Shown: positions 1 to 9,007, counted from the stretch's first letter. The stretch is DNA of 64,000 bases from Bacteroidaceae bacterium (GCA_024398595.1 JAKSIX010000002.1:27946-91945); one strand, 5' to 3'. Translations and numbers: made by a program. Notes: generated by a model from the sequence alone, not told the origin.

Positions 1-2
1 GT

Positions 3-302
3 ATGTTTGTTCTGGCAGGCCTTGACTGCGGCAGTCCGCAAGCGGGCGATGCGGCCGGTAAGGAATACAATTACCGTGTAGTCCAGATGCTTGCGGAAAA
101 GTTCAGGGAACATAACGGCTCGATTGTGTGCCGTGAGTTGCTGGGCTTGTCCAAAGGCAGTCCTGTTCCAGCCGAAAGGAATGCGGAATACTACAGGAAA
201 AGACCGTGCGTACAGATTGTGGCCGATGCTGCGGCTATATTCAATGATTATCTGAACGGCAAAGAAAACGATTCTAACTTTAACTCAAATAATGTTAAAT
301 AG
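3..302 (+). CDS. C_GCAxxG_C_C family redox protein, C-terminal part (cut by window edge)
   Basis: The visible 99 residues match the end of the C_GCAxxG_C_C family of putative redox-active, possibly metal-binding proteins. The last two conserved cysteines of the family name are visible, one in the segment SIVCRELLGL and one in RPCVQIVADA. The N-terminal Cys and GCAxxG motifs are missing. The first in-frame ATG lies only three bases into the window and the family is usually about 130-150 residues long, so the gene almost certainly begins before the window. The substrate and physiological role of this family are not established. The next gene has its own promoter, so nothing here points to co-transcription. 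Confidence 0.7.
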   Translation: MFVLAGLDCGSPQAGDAAGKEYNYRVVQMLAEKFREHNGSIVCRELLGLSKGSPVPAERNAEYYRKRPCVQIVADAAAIFNDYLNGKENDSNFNSNNVK

Positions 303-313
303 TTAATTTGCTG

Positions 314-344
314 ATTGCCAATTAATAAATTGACTGTAACTTTG
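314..344 (+). promoter_or_regulatory. Bacteroidetes-type promoter of the small winged-helix gene
   Basis: An exact TAnnTTTG -7 box, TAACTTTG, lies at 337-344. An ATTG at 314-317, one mismatch from the -33 consensus TTTG, sits 19 bases upstream, the expected spacing. Transcription would start about 20 bases before the ATG at 374. Confidence 0.6.
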
Positions 345-373
345 CGGTCGAAATAAAAAACGTATAAGAAAAG

Positions 374-574
374 ATGTTCACACAAATGGTTGGAGAGTAT
401 GCCGGCATGATATGGCGTGCTCTTGAAGGCAACAATGCCCTTTCCCAGAAAGAAATCAAGAAAATTGCAAAAATGAAGGACAAGGAGTTTTATCTTGGTC
501 TCGGTTGGCTGCTCCGCGAGGACAAATTGAATGTCACCGAAGGCGAGGACGAAATGTATTTCGCACTCAAGTAA
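374..574 (+). CDS. Small winged helix-turn-helix protein (DUF2582-like)
   Basis: This 66-residue protein resembles the short winged-helix DUF2582 family, which is common in Bacteroidetes. It consists almost entirely of one wHTH fold. The helical part reads GMIWRALEGNN then QKEIKKIAKMKDKEFYLGLGWLLRED, and the end (KLNVTEGEDEMYFALK) fits a beta wing. The family is presumed to bind DNA, but no target is known. It is a single-gene unit with its own promoter upstream and a strong hairpin terminator downstream. The ATG at 374 is the natural start because the family is this short. Confidence 0.75.
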   Translation: MFTQMVGEYAGMIWRALEGNNALSQKEIKKIAKMKDKEFYLGLGWLLREDKLNVTEGEDEMYFALK

Positions 575-596
575 GCAACTTCTCTGAAACATTATT

Positions 597-642
597 ACGG
601 CAATTCCGCAGTCATTGATATTGATGATTGCGGAATTGTCGT
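597..642 (+). terminator. Intrinsic terminator after the winged-helix gene
   Basis: A 14-bp stem pairs 597-610 (ACGGCAATTCCGCA) with 629-642, with one G-U pair. A short inner TCA/TGA pairing lies in the loop and a T-rich tract follows. The 3' arm overlaps the -33 region of the lepA promoter. Confidence 0.7.
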
Positions 643-658
643 GTTTTACTTATTTTTG
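627..658 (+). promoter_or_regulatory. Promoter of lepA
   Basis: TATTTTTG at 651-658 matches the TAnnTTTG -7 box. ATTG at 627-630 lies 20 bases upstream as a near-consensus -33 box. The -7 box ends 17 bases before the chosen lepA ATG, so the leader would be very short. Confidence 0.5.
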
Positions 659-675
659 CGAAATAATTGTACGTG

Positions 676-2457
676 ATGAAAAATATCAGGAATTTCTGCA
701 TAATAGCGCATATTGACCACGGTAAGTCAACTCTGGCTGACCGCCTGTTGGAATATACCAAGACGATAGATGTGACGGAAGGCCAGATGCTGGACGATAT
801 GGATCTGGAGAAGGAACGTGGAATAACCATCAAGAGTCACGCTATTCAGATGGAATATGAATATAAGGGTGAGAAGTATATCCTTAACCTTATTGATACT
901 CCGGGACATGTGGATTTTTCATACGAGGTGTCGCGTTCTATTGCGGCTTGCGAAGGTGCCGTGCTGGTGGTCGATGCAACTCAGGGTGTTCAGGCACAGA
1001 CGATAAGCAATCTTTATATGGCTATTGAGCACGACTTGGAGATAATTCCAGTTATCAACAAGTGCGATATGCAGAGTGCTATGCCTGATGAGGTGGAAGA
1101 TGAGATTGTTGATTTACTCGGTTGTAAGCGTGACGAAATAATACGCGCATCCGCACGCACGGGGATGGGCGTTCATGAAATACTGGATGCAATTGTGGAG
1201 CGTATTCCAAATCCGGTCGGAAATCCGGATGCTCCTCTGCAGGCTCTGATATTCGATTCCGTATTCAATCCTTTCCGTGGAATCATTGCGTATTACAAGA
1301 TTGTGAACGGAAGTATCCACAGTGGCGATAAGGTGAAATTCTACAATACCGGCAAGGAATACGATGCTGATGAGATAGGTGTGCTGCGTATGGATATGGT
1401 GCCGCGCGATGTCATGAAGACCGGAGACGTTGGCTACATCATATCCGGCATAAAGACATCGACGGAGGTTAAGGTCGGTGATACAATCACTCATGTGGCG
1501 CGTCCGTGCGATGAGGCCATATCAGGTTTTGAAGAATCCAAACCTATGGTGTTCGCCGGTGTGTATCCGATAGATGTGAACGAGTTTGAGGATTTGCGGG
1601 CATCGCTTGAGAAACTTCAGCTGAATGATGCGTCTCTCAGTTTTACCCCTGAGTCATCAATGGCACTCGGATTCGGATTCCGTTGCGGTTTCCTCGGGCT
1701 GCTCCACATGGAGATTGTTCAGGAACGTCTGGACCGCGAATTTGATATGAGCGTGATTCCGCCAGTTCCGAATGTACAGTACATCGTCTATGACAAGCAG
1801 GGCAACTGCACGGAGGTGCATAACCCGAGCGGTATGCCGGATCTGACGCTGATTGACCATATTGAGGAACCTTATATCGATGCATCGATTATCACTACGA
1901 CTGAGTATATAGGCCCGATAATGACGCTTTGTCTGGACAAGCGCGGAGAACTGGTCAAACAGCAGTTCATTGCCGGTAACCGGGTTGAACTTTATTTCAA
2001 ACTGCCGCTCGGCGAGATTGTCATTGATTTCTATGACAAGTTGAAGAGTATTTCAAAGGGGTATGCATCGTTCGACTATCATCCGGCAGGTTTCCGCCCG
2101 TCAAAACTGATAAAGTTGGATATTCTGCTGAACGGGGAGCCTGTAGATGCGCTCTCCACACTTACGCACGTGGATAATGCATATGATCTTGGTCGCAGGA
2201 TGTGTGAGAAGTTGAAGGATCTTATACCGAGACAGCAGTTTGATATTGCAATACAGGCGGCTATAGGTGCTAAGATTATCGCACGCGAGACTATAAAGCA
2301 GGTGCGCAAGGACGTTACCGCAAAATGCTACGGCGGTGATGTGTCGCGTAAGCGTAAGTTGCTTGAAAAGCAGAAGAAAGGCAAGAAGCGTATGAAGCAG
2401 ATTGGAAACGTAGAGGTTCCGCAGAAGGCGTTCCTTGCAGTATTGAAGCTTGACTAA
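676..2457 (+). CDS. lepA: Elongation factor 4 (LepA), back-translocating translational GTPase
   Basis: EF4/LepA is a ribosome-binding GTPase that remodels stalled or mis-translocated ribosomes. The G1 loop AHIDHGKST is at residues 11-19, DTPGH and NKCD follow, and the LepA-specific C-terminal domain ends in [20 protein letters not shown]. The length of 593 residues is normal. An in-frame TTG at 667 would add three residues. The ATG at 676 is preferred because [17 protein letters not shown] is the usual LepA start. The gene is monocistronic and ends in a hairpin shared with the convergent acyl-CoA ligase gene. Confidence 0.97.
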   Translation: MKNIRNFCIIAHIDHGKSTLADRLLEYTKTIDVTEGQMLDDMDLEKERGITIKSHAIQMEYEYKGEKYILNLIDTPGHVDFSYEVSRSIAACEGAVLVVDATQGVQAQTISNLYMAIEHDLEIIPVINKCDMQSAMPDEVEDEIVDLLGCKRDEIIRASARTGMGVHEILDAIVERIPNPVGNPDAPLQALIFDSVFNPFRGIIAYYKIVNGSIHSGDKVKFYNTGKEYDADEIGVLRMDMVPRDVMKTGDVGYIISGIKTSTEVKVGDTITHVARPCDEAISGFEESKPMVFAGVYPIDVNEFEDLRASLEKLQLNDASLSFTPESSMALGFGFRCGFLGLLHMEIVQERLDREFDMSVIPPVPNVQYIVYDKQGNCTEVHNPSGMPDLTLIDHIEEPYIDASIITTTEYIGPIMTLCLDKRGELVKQQFIAGNRVELYFKLPLGEIVIDFYDKLKSISKGYASFDYHPAGFRPSKLIKLDILLNGEPVDALSTLTHVDNAYDLGRRMCEKLKDLIPRQQFDIAIQAAIGAKIIARETIKQVRKDVTAKCYGGDVSRKRKLLEKQKKGKKRMKQIGNVEVPQKAFLAVLKLD

Positions 2458-2458
2458 T

Positions 2459-2499
2459 ATCAGTAATTCGGATTTCGTGGCGAAACCCGAATTACTGAT
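2459..2499. terminator. Bidirectional hairpin between lepA and the acyl-CoA ligase gene
   Basis: A perfect 13-bp inverted repeat pairs ATCAGTAATTCGG (2459-2471) with 2487-2499. Inside it, TTTCG (2473-2477) pairs with CGAAA (2481-2485), making one long stem with a single internal mismatch. It lies between convergent genes and contains the stop codon of the minus-strand gene, so it could terminate both transcripts. Confidence 0.65.
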
Positions 2500-4195
2500 A
2501 AAGGAAACGCTTGATGCTGCCTTTCGGTGTCTTCTCGAAACTTTCCTCCATCAGCTGGAACGAGTGAACCCTCTCGTAGGCCGGGAGCGATTCGTTCATT
2601 TCCTTGCGGGAAGCGTCAAGGCGTTGCTCAATCTGCTGTCGGCTGAGGCTTCCTGTCCTTGCAGCTTCCGGATCGGCAACTATGAGACCGATGAGTTTGC
2701 CGTCACGTTCAACCACCAGCGATTCGGCTACCAACGGTAACTTGTTGATGATGGTCTCAATCTCTTCCGGGTAAATGTTCTGTCCTGAGGAACCGAGAAT
2801 CATGTTTTTGCTGCGGCCCTTTATCGTGATGAAACCGTGCTTGTCCATAAGACCCATATCACCGGTGTAGAACCATCCGTCATCATCTATGGCCTGTGCC
2901 GTAGCTTCCGGATTCTTGTAGTATCCGAGCATTACATTATCTCCTTTTATTGTAATCTCGCCCGGTGTGTTCTCCGGGTCTGAACTGTGAATCTCAACTG
3001 TCACTCCGTCTATAGGCTGGCCGCAGGTGCCTGGCTTGAAAGTGTTCCAGTGTGTGTATGATATGAGAGGTGCGCATTCTGTAGCACCGTATCCTACTGA
3101 ATAAGGGAAATTGATTGTCCTAAGGCAGTTCTCAACTTCTTTGCTGAGTGCTGCGCCTCCGATAATCAGCTCTACCATTTTACCGCCGAATATGTCAATG
3201 AGCTTGTTTCGTATACCTCTCAGTATAATCTGTCTTAAAATAGGAATCCTAAGGGCTATCTTCATTGAAGGCTTATCCATAATCGGCATCAGGCCATTGT
3301 TTACAACCTTTTCGATAACCAGAGGCACAGTGATGATAAGTGTAGGCTTGAATTCCCTGAAAGTCTGGAATATTATTTTCGGACTTGGAATCTTGGTCAG
3401 GAAATGTATGTGACAGCCTAATGTGAAATCATAGATGAACTCAAACATCAGCCCGAACATATGGGCCAGCGGAAGCATGCATACGGTATCGCTGCCGGGT
3501 TTGAGCGGCATTTTGTTGAGACTGTATATCAACAGCATACGCAATGCCCGGTACGGTATCATTACACCCTTGGGAAAACTCGTGGTTCCTGAGGTGTAGT
3601 TCAGAATGGCAAGGTCATTCCTGTCTTTCTCCTTGAAGAATGCAACATCGTTTTTGCCGAATCCGTTCGGGAATCTCTGGCTGAAAATCTCATCCAATTT
3701 CCCGTATGTGTCGGTCAGCTTTCTGTTCTGCGACTGAATCAGTTCCAAACCGGATATATTGAAATATCCTTCAATTGCCGGCATCTTGTCTGTGTCAATG
3801 CTCTTCCACTGTGATTCGCCTACGTACAGTAATCTTGCTTCAGAGTGGTTCACTATATTGTGAATGTAGTCTGACTTGAAGTCGGCGAGTATCGGCACAG
3901 GTACCGCACCGTATGAGAGAATCGAGAGGAATGCGATTGCCCAGTTGGCGCAGTTCTTTCCACACAATGCGGCTTTGTCGCCCGGTTTCAGTCCGATGCT
4001 TCTGTACAGGATGTGCGCACGTTCAATTTTTTCCGCAATATCCTTATAGAGGTATGTTTCACCCTGATAGTCCGACAATGCCTTCAGATTCCAGTTCTTG
4101 GTGATGCTTTCCTGAAAGAAAGCTATTGTGCTAGGGTTGTTCAGGTTTATGATGCTGCTGACATCCAATACGTTTTTGAAAACATTACTACTCAT
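2492..4195 (-). CDS. AMP-binding (long-chain) acyl-CoA ligase family protein, copy A
   Basis: This is a 567-residue member of the adenylate-forming superfamily, which activates a carboxylic acid, usually a fatty acid, as an acyl-adenylate and then a thioester. The motifs seen in order are NYTSGTTSFPKGVMI (P-loop), GYGATECAPLIS, GWFYTGDMG, KGRSKNMILGSSGQNIYPEEIE, and a C-terminal KTPKGSIKRFLYQ that holds the likely catalytic lysine. The open frame continues 37 codons upstream, but that extension runs through repeat-derived DNA. The paralogue at 16223-17884 also begins near the equivalent of this Met, so the start at 4195 is chosen. The substrate is unknown. It stands alone, between lepA and the glycan operon. 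Confidence 0.85.
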   Translation of the reverse strand: MSSNVFKNVLDVSSIINLNNPSTIAFFQESITKNWNLKALSDYQGETYLYKDIAEKIERAHILYRSIGLKPGDKAALCGKNCANWAIAFLSILSYGAVPVPILADFKSDYIHNIVNHSEARLLYVGESQWKSIDTDKMPAIEGYFNISGLELIQSQNRKLTDTYGKLDEIFSQRFPNGFGKNDVAFFKEKDRNDLAILNYTSGTTSFPKGVMIPYRALRMLLIYSLNKMPLKPGSDTVCMLPLAHMFGLMFEFIYDFTLGCHIHFLTKIPSPKIIFQTFREFKPTLIITVPLVIEKVVNNGLMPIMDKPSMKIALRIPILRQIILRGIRNKLIDIFGGKMVELIIGGAALSKEVENCLRTINFPYSVGYGATECAPLISYTHWNTFKPGTCGQPIDGVTVEIHSSDPENTPGEITIKGDNVMLGYYKNPEATAQAIDDDGWFYTGDMGLMDKHGFITIKGRSKNMILGSSGQNIYPEEIETIINKLPLVAESLVVERDGKLIGLIVADPEAARTGSLSRQQIEQRLDASRKEMNESLPAYERVHSFQLMEESFEKTPKGSIKRFLYQ

Positions 4196-4251
4196 AGACT
4201 GCCATACTTTTTCAAAAGTTGTCAAAAGTAATGATTTATTCCGTATTTCTG

Positions 4252-4441
4252 AGAATTTGTTTTGAAATGTTCGATTAAGAACCTGTTTTGAAATGATTAA
4301 CTTCAATTCTTATGCTTCTTTTCCGCATCTTTTCTACCGCTTTCCGGTTACAATGGAGCCACATTGCTCCCTCAAATCAGCAGAAAATCTGCTGGAAAAT
4401 AACCTATAATAATTTTCGTCAACCATTTCAAAACAGATTCT
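4252..4441. repeat. MITE-like inverted-repeat element (three copies of an 18-mer)
   Basis: An 18-mer of the form AGAAyyTGTTTTGAAATG occurs three times in 190 bases. Two are direct copies at 4252-4269 and 4278-4295, and one is inverted at 4424-4441, differing from the 4278 copy by one base. The core has small hairpins: CAGCAGA/TCTGCTG at 4378-4394 and GGAGC/GCTCC near 4355-4370. It has no coding capacity. This fits a small non-autonomous mobile element, perhaps with a duplicated left end, that landed in the start region of the acyl-CoA ligase gene. No target duplication could be identified with confidence. Confidence 0.6.
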
Positions 4442-4454
4442 GAACTATTATTCG

Positions 4455-4462
4455 TAAATTTG
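4455..4462 (+). promoter_or_regulatory. Candidate -7 box for the glycan operon
   Basis: TAAATTTG matches TAnnTTTG and lies about 110 bases before the flippase ATG, just beyond the repeat element. No good TTTG -33 box is found at the right distance. The remaining leader to 4572 shows no obvious ORF, riboswitch or antitermination structure by eye. Confidence 0.35.
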
Positions 4463-4572
4463 ACGATGTTAAGAATATAACATTGTAACGATGTCGTCTG
4501 TAATCTTACCCGCTACAATCTCTGTAATCTTCTTGCATGATGAGACTTGGAACTCATTCTGTACTTTGATAT

Positions 4573-6117
4573 ATGGTTGGGATTGATCAGAAACGGATAG
4601 CCAAGAACACGCTGATGCTGTATATCAGGATGGGCGTGGTTATGATGGTCAATCTTTATGCGTCACGAGTCATTCTGGCAGCTTTGGGTAAGGTCGATTT
4701 CGGCATATATGGCGCTGTCGGAAGCATAGTGCAGATGTGTTCGTTTTTGTCCGTTACAATGTCAACGGCGTGTCAGAGATTCTATTCCTTTGAGATTGGA
4801 CGTGGCAATTTTGACAGACTCAGACGCTGTTTCAGTCAGACAATAATAGTTTTCATTGTCATCGCGCTGATTGTTGTTCTGCTCTCCGAAAGTGCAGGAA
4901 TGTGGTTTCTTGAAAATAAAATGCAGTTGGCAGGCCGCACGTATGCGGCTCATTATGTCTTTCAGCTCTCAATCGTAAGTTTCATTTTCCAGATAATGCG
5001 GATTCCATATATGGGTATGGTAATTGCAAAGGAGAAAATGAAGGTTTTTGCGTATATCAGTGTGTTTGAGGCTTTAGGCTCATTGACTATATCGCTTTTG
5101 CTGAAGTATTCACATCACGACAGACTGATTCTTTATGCATGGTTGATGCTTACGGTTCAGATAATGACAACGCTTGCGTTTTATCTATATTGCAGGATTT
5201 TCTATGTTGAATGCCGGGTGTCATTAAAATATGACAGAGCAATGTTCAGACAGGTCTTTTCGTTTACAGGATGGGAAATGATAGGCTCGTTGGCAGGAGT
5301 TTGCAAGACGTACGGTGTTAATCTCCTGTTGTTGAATCCTTTTTTCGGACCTGTGATTAATGCGGCACGTGATGTCGCCAACAAGGTGTATAGCACAATA
5401 CTTCAGCTGCAGACGAATTTCTTTATGGCTGTTAAACCACAACTGATCAAATCATACGCAGATGGAAAGGTGGACGATATGATTGCTCTTATGTGCCAGA
5501 GCCTTAGGCTTACATATTATTTGCTGTTGGTTGTAGCCATACCTATCCTTGTGGAGACTCCTATGATTCTTGACATTTGGCTGGAAGATGTTCCGGAATA
5601 TGCTCCATTGTTTGCCAGACTGCTTATCGTGAATGGGCTGATTGACACTTTCTCTAATCCATTGGCATCGGCAATACAGGCAACAGGCAGGAACAAGTGG
5701 TATCAGATTTGTATGGGCTCTACTTTACTTGCCATTGTCCCGATAGGGTATGCAGGGTTTAAATGGTTAGACTGGAATGCGGAAGCTGTATTCTATGTTT
5801 CTATAGTTTTGTCAGTAGCTGCACAGTGTGTAAGGGTGTATTTTGTGAGGAAACAGATAGAACTTGATGTCAGAATGTTTATGCGCCAAGTTGTATATGT
5901 CATTCTATTGGTGACATCTGTATGTGTGGCACTGCCACTGCTCGTGAAATGGCTTTTTGAAATGTCGGATGACCTTTTATCTGCGATTATAGTAATGGCA
6001 GTCAGCATGATGTGGACAGCAATAGTTGTGTATTTCATAGGTATTACGGGAAGTGAGCGTAAGTATGTCAATGGGTTTGTAAAAAAATATATTGGTTTTG
6101 TGATATGCAGGCGATAA
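4573..6117 (+). CDS. Wzx-like polysaccharide flippase (MATE/MVF superfamily)
   Basis: This 514-residue, very hydrophobic protein has about 12-14 predicted membrane segments. It resembles lipopolysaccharide/O-antigen flippases that move undecaprenyl-linked glycan units across the inner membrane. The N-terminus (KRIAKNTLMLYIRMGVVMMV, then YASRVILAALGKVDFGIYG) is typical of Wzx-like exporters in Bacteroidetes. It is the first gene of the glycan operon and overlaps the next gene by 13 bases. The gene looks AT-richer than the housekeeping genes nearby, as is common for capsule loci. The substrate cannot be read from the sequence, but the neighbours suggest a phosphodiester-containing glycan. Confidence 0.85.
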   Translation: MVGIDQKRIAKNTLMLYIRMGVVMMVNLYASRVILAALGKVDFGIYGAVGSIVQMCSFLSVTMSTACQRFYSFEIGRGNFDRLRRCFSQTIIVFIVIALIVVLLSESAGMWFLENKMQLAGRTYAAHYVFQLSIVSFIFQIMRIPYMGMVIAKEKMKVFAYISVFEALGSLTISLLLKYSHHDRLILYAWLMLTVQIMTTLAFYLYCRIFYVECRVSLKYDRAMFRQVFSFTGWEMIGSLAGVCKTYGVNLLLLNPFFGPVINAARDVANKVYSTILQLQTNFFMAVKPQLIKSYADGKVDDMIALMCQSLRLTYYLLLVVAIPILVETPMILDIWLEDVPEYAPLFARLLIVNGLIDTFSNPLASAIQATGRNKWYQICMGSTLLAIVPIGYAGFKWLDWNAEAVFYVSIVLSVAAQCVRVYFVRKQIELDVRMFMRQVVYVILLVTSVCVALPLLVKWLFEMSDDLLSAIIVMAVSMMWTAIVVYFIGITGSERKYVNGFVKKYIGFVICRR

Positions 6118-7919
6118 TTCTGGCGGCAGGAATGGGTAAGCGTCTTGGAGAGCTTACAAAATCTAACACAAAGTGTATGATTGAAGTCAACGGTGTGCCG
6201 CTGATAGATAGAATGCTTGTGAATCTGACGGGTCTCGGACTATCCCGTGTAGTTATAGTTGTCGGATATGAAGGTGAGAGACTTATGGATTACATAGGTC
6301 ACCGTTACGATGAAAACTTGAAAATTGAGTATGTTGTCAATCCGATATTCGATCGCACTAACAATATATATTCACTGGCTCTGGCAAAGAAACAGCTACA
6401 GGAGGATGATACTCTGCTGTTGGAGAGTGATTTGATTTTTGAACAGCGTATGCTAAATCTGCTGTTGGATAATAAATATCCGAATCTGGCGCTGGTGGCC
6501 AAGTATGAGACTTGGATGGATGGCACTATGGTACGTATTGATGACGATAACAGAATAGTCAGTTTCGTTCCGAAAAAGGCATTCAAATACTCGGATGTTC
6601 CATATTATTACAAAACCTGCAATATATATAAGTTCAGCAGAGAATTCTGTGCAAATCAGTATGTGCCATTTCTTGAGGCGTACAGCAGGGCAATGGGTAA
6701 TAATGAGTACTATGAGCAGGTGTTGCGTGTGCTGACTGTTTTGGACAAATCTGAACTGATGGCTCTTCCGATAACTGATGAAAAGTGGTATGAGATTGAT
6801 GATGTTCAGGATAAGGATATAGCTGAGACGATATTTTCCTCTGCTGATGCCCGCTTGATCAAACTGTCCCATTGCTATGGTGGATATTGGCGATTCCCAG
6901 AGTTGAAGGATTTCTGTTATTTGGTCAATCCTTATTTCCCTCCTGCCAGGATGAAGGATGAAATATGTGCAAATTTCAATTCATTACTTACACAGTATCC
7001 ATCGGGAATGGCTGTCAATTCGCTGCTTGGTGGAAAATATTTTGGAATACGGCAGAATTATGTATGTGTCGGCAATGGAGCTGCAGAACTGATAAAATGT
7101 CTGATGGAGAATCATGCATATGGGAAGACTGGTGTTGTGTTCCCAACTTTTGAGGAGTATCCGAACAGATTGGCTTCGAAGGATATAGTCAGATATATAC
7201 CGGATAACCGTGATTTTTCATATACATCAGATGATTTGAAGAATTATTTTGCAGACAAGAATTTGTCCAATCTCCTGCTTGTCAATCCGGATAATCCGTC
7301 TGGTAATTTTATTTCAAAAGATGATGTTCTGTCATTGTTAAGATGGTGCAGTGAGAGAAACATTTTTCTTATCGTGGATGAGAGTTTTGTTGATTTTACA
7401 GAAAATCATAAGGACAATACTTTGCTGCGAAACGATATTCTTTCAGGTAATGCAAATCTCGCGGTTGTGAAATCCATAAGTAAATCGTACGGTGTTCCGG
7501 GGTTGCGCCTGGGCATTGTCGCATCATCCGACAGCGCGCTGATTGATGCAATGCGTAAGGAGGTCGCCATTTGGAATATCAATTCATTTGCGGAGTTTTA
7601 CATGCAGGTATTCAACAAGTATGAAAAGGATTATTATGCTGCATGTGATAAATTTATAGAGGAAAGAGCAATGTTCTATAGAGAACTTTGCGATGTTCCA
7701 TATTTGAGAGTCATACCATCATCGGCAAATTATTTTCTCTGTGAGGTGACGTCGCGCTATTCATCGCATGAACTGACGGAACTGCTTTTGAGGGAACATA
7801 ATGTACTTATTAAGGACTGTGGAACTAAAAGTGCATTTTCAGACAGACAGTTCGTTCGAATTGCTGTGAGGGATAGAAATGACAATCATATGCTTGCCGA
7901 GATATTGAAGGGGATATGA
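6105..7919 (+). CDS. Fusion: LicC/PntC-like cytidylyltransferase + CobD/HisC-like PLP enzyme
   Basis: Residues 1 to about 240 form a nucleotidyltransferase, with ILAAGMGKRLGELT and a conserved K in the NTP-binding loop and LLESDLIF as the metal-binding strand. It resembles LicC- and PntC-type CTP transferases. Residues about 245-604 form a fold-type I PLP enzyme with VNPDNPSGNF, IVDESFVDF and SISKSYGVPGLRLG, where K460 would bind PLP. The VPGLRLG and DESFVDF wording is closer to CobD-type phosphothreonine/phosphoserine decarboxylases than to plain HisC. If so, it could make and then CDP-activate ethanolamine phosphate or aminopropanol phosphate. A transaminase role, as in PntC-AEPT phosphonate fusions, is the main alternative, but no PepM or Ppd is present. 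It overlaps both neighbours. Confidence 0.75.
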   Translation: MQAIILAAGMGKRLGELTKSNTKCMIEVNGVPLIDRMLVNLTGLGLSRVVIVVGYEGERLMDYIGHRYDENLKIEYVVNPIFDRTNNIYSLALAKKQLQEDDTLLLESDLIFEQRMLNLLLDNKYPNLALVAKYETWMDGTMVRIDDDNRIVSFVPKKAFKYSDVPYYYKTCNIYKFSREFCANQYVPFLEAYSRAMGNNEYYEQVLRVLTVLDKSELMALPITDEKWYEIDDVQDKDIAETIFSSADARLIKLSHCYGGYWRFPELKDFCYLVNPYFPPARMKDEICANFNSLLTQYPSGMAVNSLLGGKYFGIRQNYVCVGNGAAELIKCLMENHAYGKTGVVFPTFEEYPNRLASKDIVRYIPDNRDFSYTSDDLKNYFADKNLSNLLLVNPDNPSGNFISKDDVLSLLRWCSERNIFLIVDESFVDFTENHKDNTLLRNDILSGNANLAVVKSISKSYGVPGLRLGIVASSDSALIDAMRKEVAIWNINSFAEFYMQVFNKYEKDYYAACDKFIEERAMFYRELCDVPYLRVIPSSANYFLCEVTSRYSSHELTELLLREHNVLIKDCGTKSAFSDRQFVRIAVRDRNDNHMLAEILKGI

Positions 7920-9007
7920 AGAAAAAGACTGAGATTTGTATCTGTGGTGGGGGAAATCTGGCTCATGTGACTGGTGGATACCTTGCGTCTAAGGATGAGT
8001 ATTCGGTACGTTTGCTTACGCGTCATCCAGAAAAATGGTGCGTGGATGGCAGACCATTGATTGTTGAAGATCCTGACGGCAATAGATTCAGAGGTAATTT
8101 TTCTTTGGTTACACCTGATGCGCAGACTGCATTGGATGGCGCGGAAATTGTCCTTTTGTGTGTTCCTGGATTTGCAATAGCAGATGAATTGAAAAAAATC
8201 AGGGAATACGTCACGTCTGATATGTATATCGGCTCAATTGTGTCCAGTACAGGATTTTTTTTGATGGCTGATGAACTCCTGGGACTTGATACCCGCTTGT
8301 TCGGTCTGCAGAGAGTGCCTTTTATTGCCAGGGTTGACGAGTATGGCTCAAAAGCGATGTTGCTTGGGTACAAACCTTCAATAACAATTGCAACTTTGCA
8401 TATTTCGGAACGGGAGTATTTGGTATCAACATTAACTGCGATGTTTGATGTCCCTGTTGTATTACTTGATAATTATATGAAGGTAACGTTGTCAAATAGT
8501 AACCCGATATTGCATCCTTCCAGATTATATGGTATGTTTGGAAGTTGCAGGGAGACGTACGATTCGGAAATTATGTTTTATGAAGATTGGGATGTAAGAA
8601 GTTCGGAAATTTTGATTGAGTGTGACCGGGAATTTAGAAAAGTTGCTGAATCATATGATGTGGGTGAAAATGATATACCTTCGCTTTTGACATATTATGA
8701 GAGTAGTGATGCGGTTTCATTGACAAAAAAAATACATTCTATTTCAGCATTCAAGGGACTTAGGGCTCCTATGATTAGGCTGGAATCTCAAAAGTATGTT
8801 CCTGATTATGAAAACCGTTACTTTACGGAGGATATCCCGTTTGGTATGCTGATGGTCAGGGCTTTTGCTGAACGGCAGGGAATTACTACGGAGATGATTG
8901 ATACTGTTATAAGCTGGGCTCAGAATGTCATGAACAGGGAATATTTGCGCGATGGAATTCTAAATGGATGTGATTTGGTAGATACTATTGTTCCATATGT
9001 CCTATGA
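7916..9007 (+). CDS. Opine (octopine/nopaline) dehydrogenase-like NAD(P)-dependent enzyme
   Basis: This 363-residue protein has an N-terminal Rossmann domain with the dinucleotide loop ICGGGNLAHV and a C-terminal octopine-dehydrogenase-type helical domain. Family marks there include NPILHPSRLYGMF, with the conserved His-Pro-x-Arg, and RYFTEDIPFG. Known relatives join the amino group of an amine or amino acid to a 2-keto acid by reductive amination. Its start overlaps the stop of the fusion gene (ATGA) and its stop overlaps licD, so it is made together with enzymes for a phospho-amino-alcohol. It may N-carboxyalkylate that group. The actual substrates are not known, and a simple 2-keto acid reductase role is possible. 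Confidence 0.7.
   Translation: MKKKTEICICGGGNLAHVTGGYLASKDEYSVRLLTRHPEKWCVDGRPLIVEDPDGNRFRGNFSLVTPDAQTALDGAEIVLLCVPGFAIADELKKIREYVTSDMYIGSIVSSTGFFLMADELLGLDTRLFGLQRVPFIARVDEYGSKAMLLGYKPSITIATLHISEREYLVSTLTAMFDVPVVLLDNYMKVTLSNSNPILHPSRLYGMFGSCRETYDSEIMFYEDWDVRSSEILIECDREFRKVAESYDVGENDIPSLLTYYESSDAVSLTKKIHSISAFKGLRAPMIRLESQKYVPDYENRYFTEDIPFGMLMVRAFAERQGITTEMIDTVISWAQNVMNREYLRDGILNGCDLVDTIVPYVL

Noticed and set aside
4196..4306. Longer N-terminus of the acyl-CoA ligase (start at 4306)
   Set aside because: The extra 37 codons run through two copies of the 18-mer repeat, and the paralogue has no equivalent extension.
6105..7919. Aminoethylphosphonate (PntC-AEPT) pathway enzyme as the firm call
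   Set aside because: No PepM, Ppd or other phosphonate gene is present in the window, and the PLP motifs look closer to CobD. It is kept only as an alternative.
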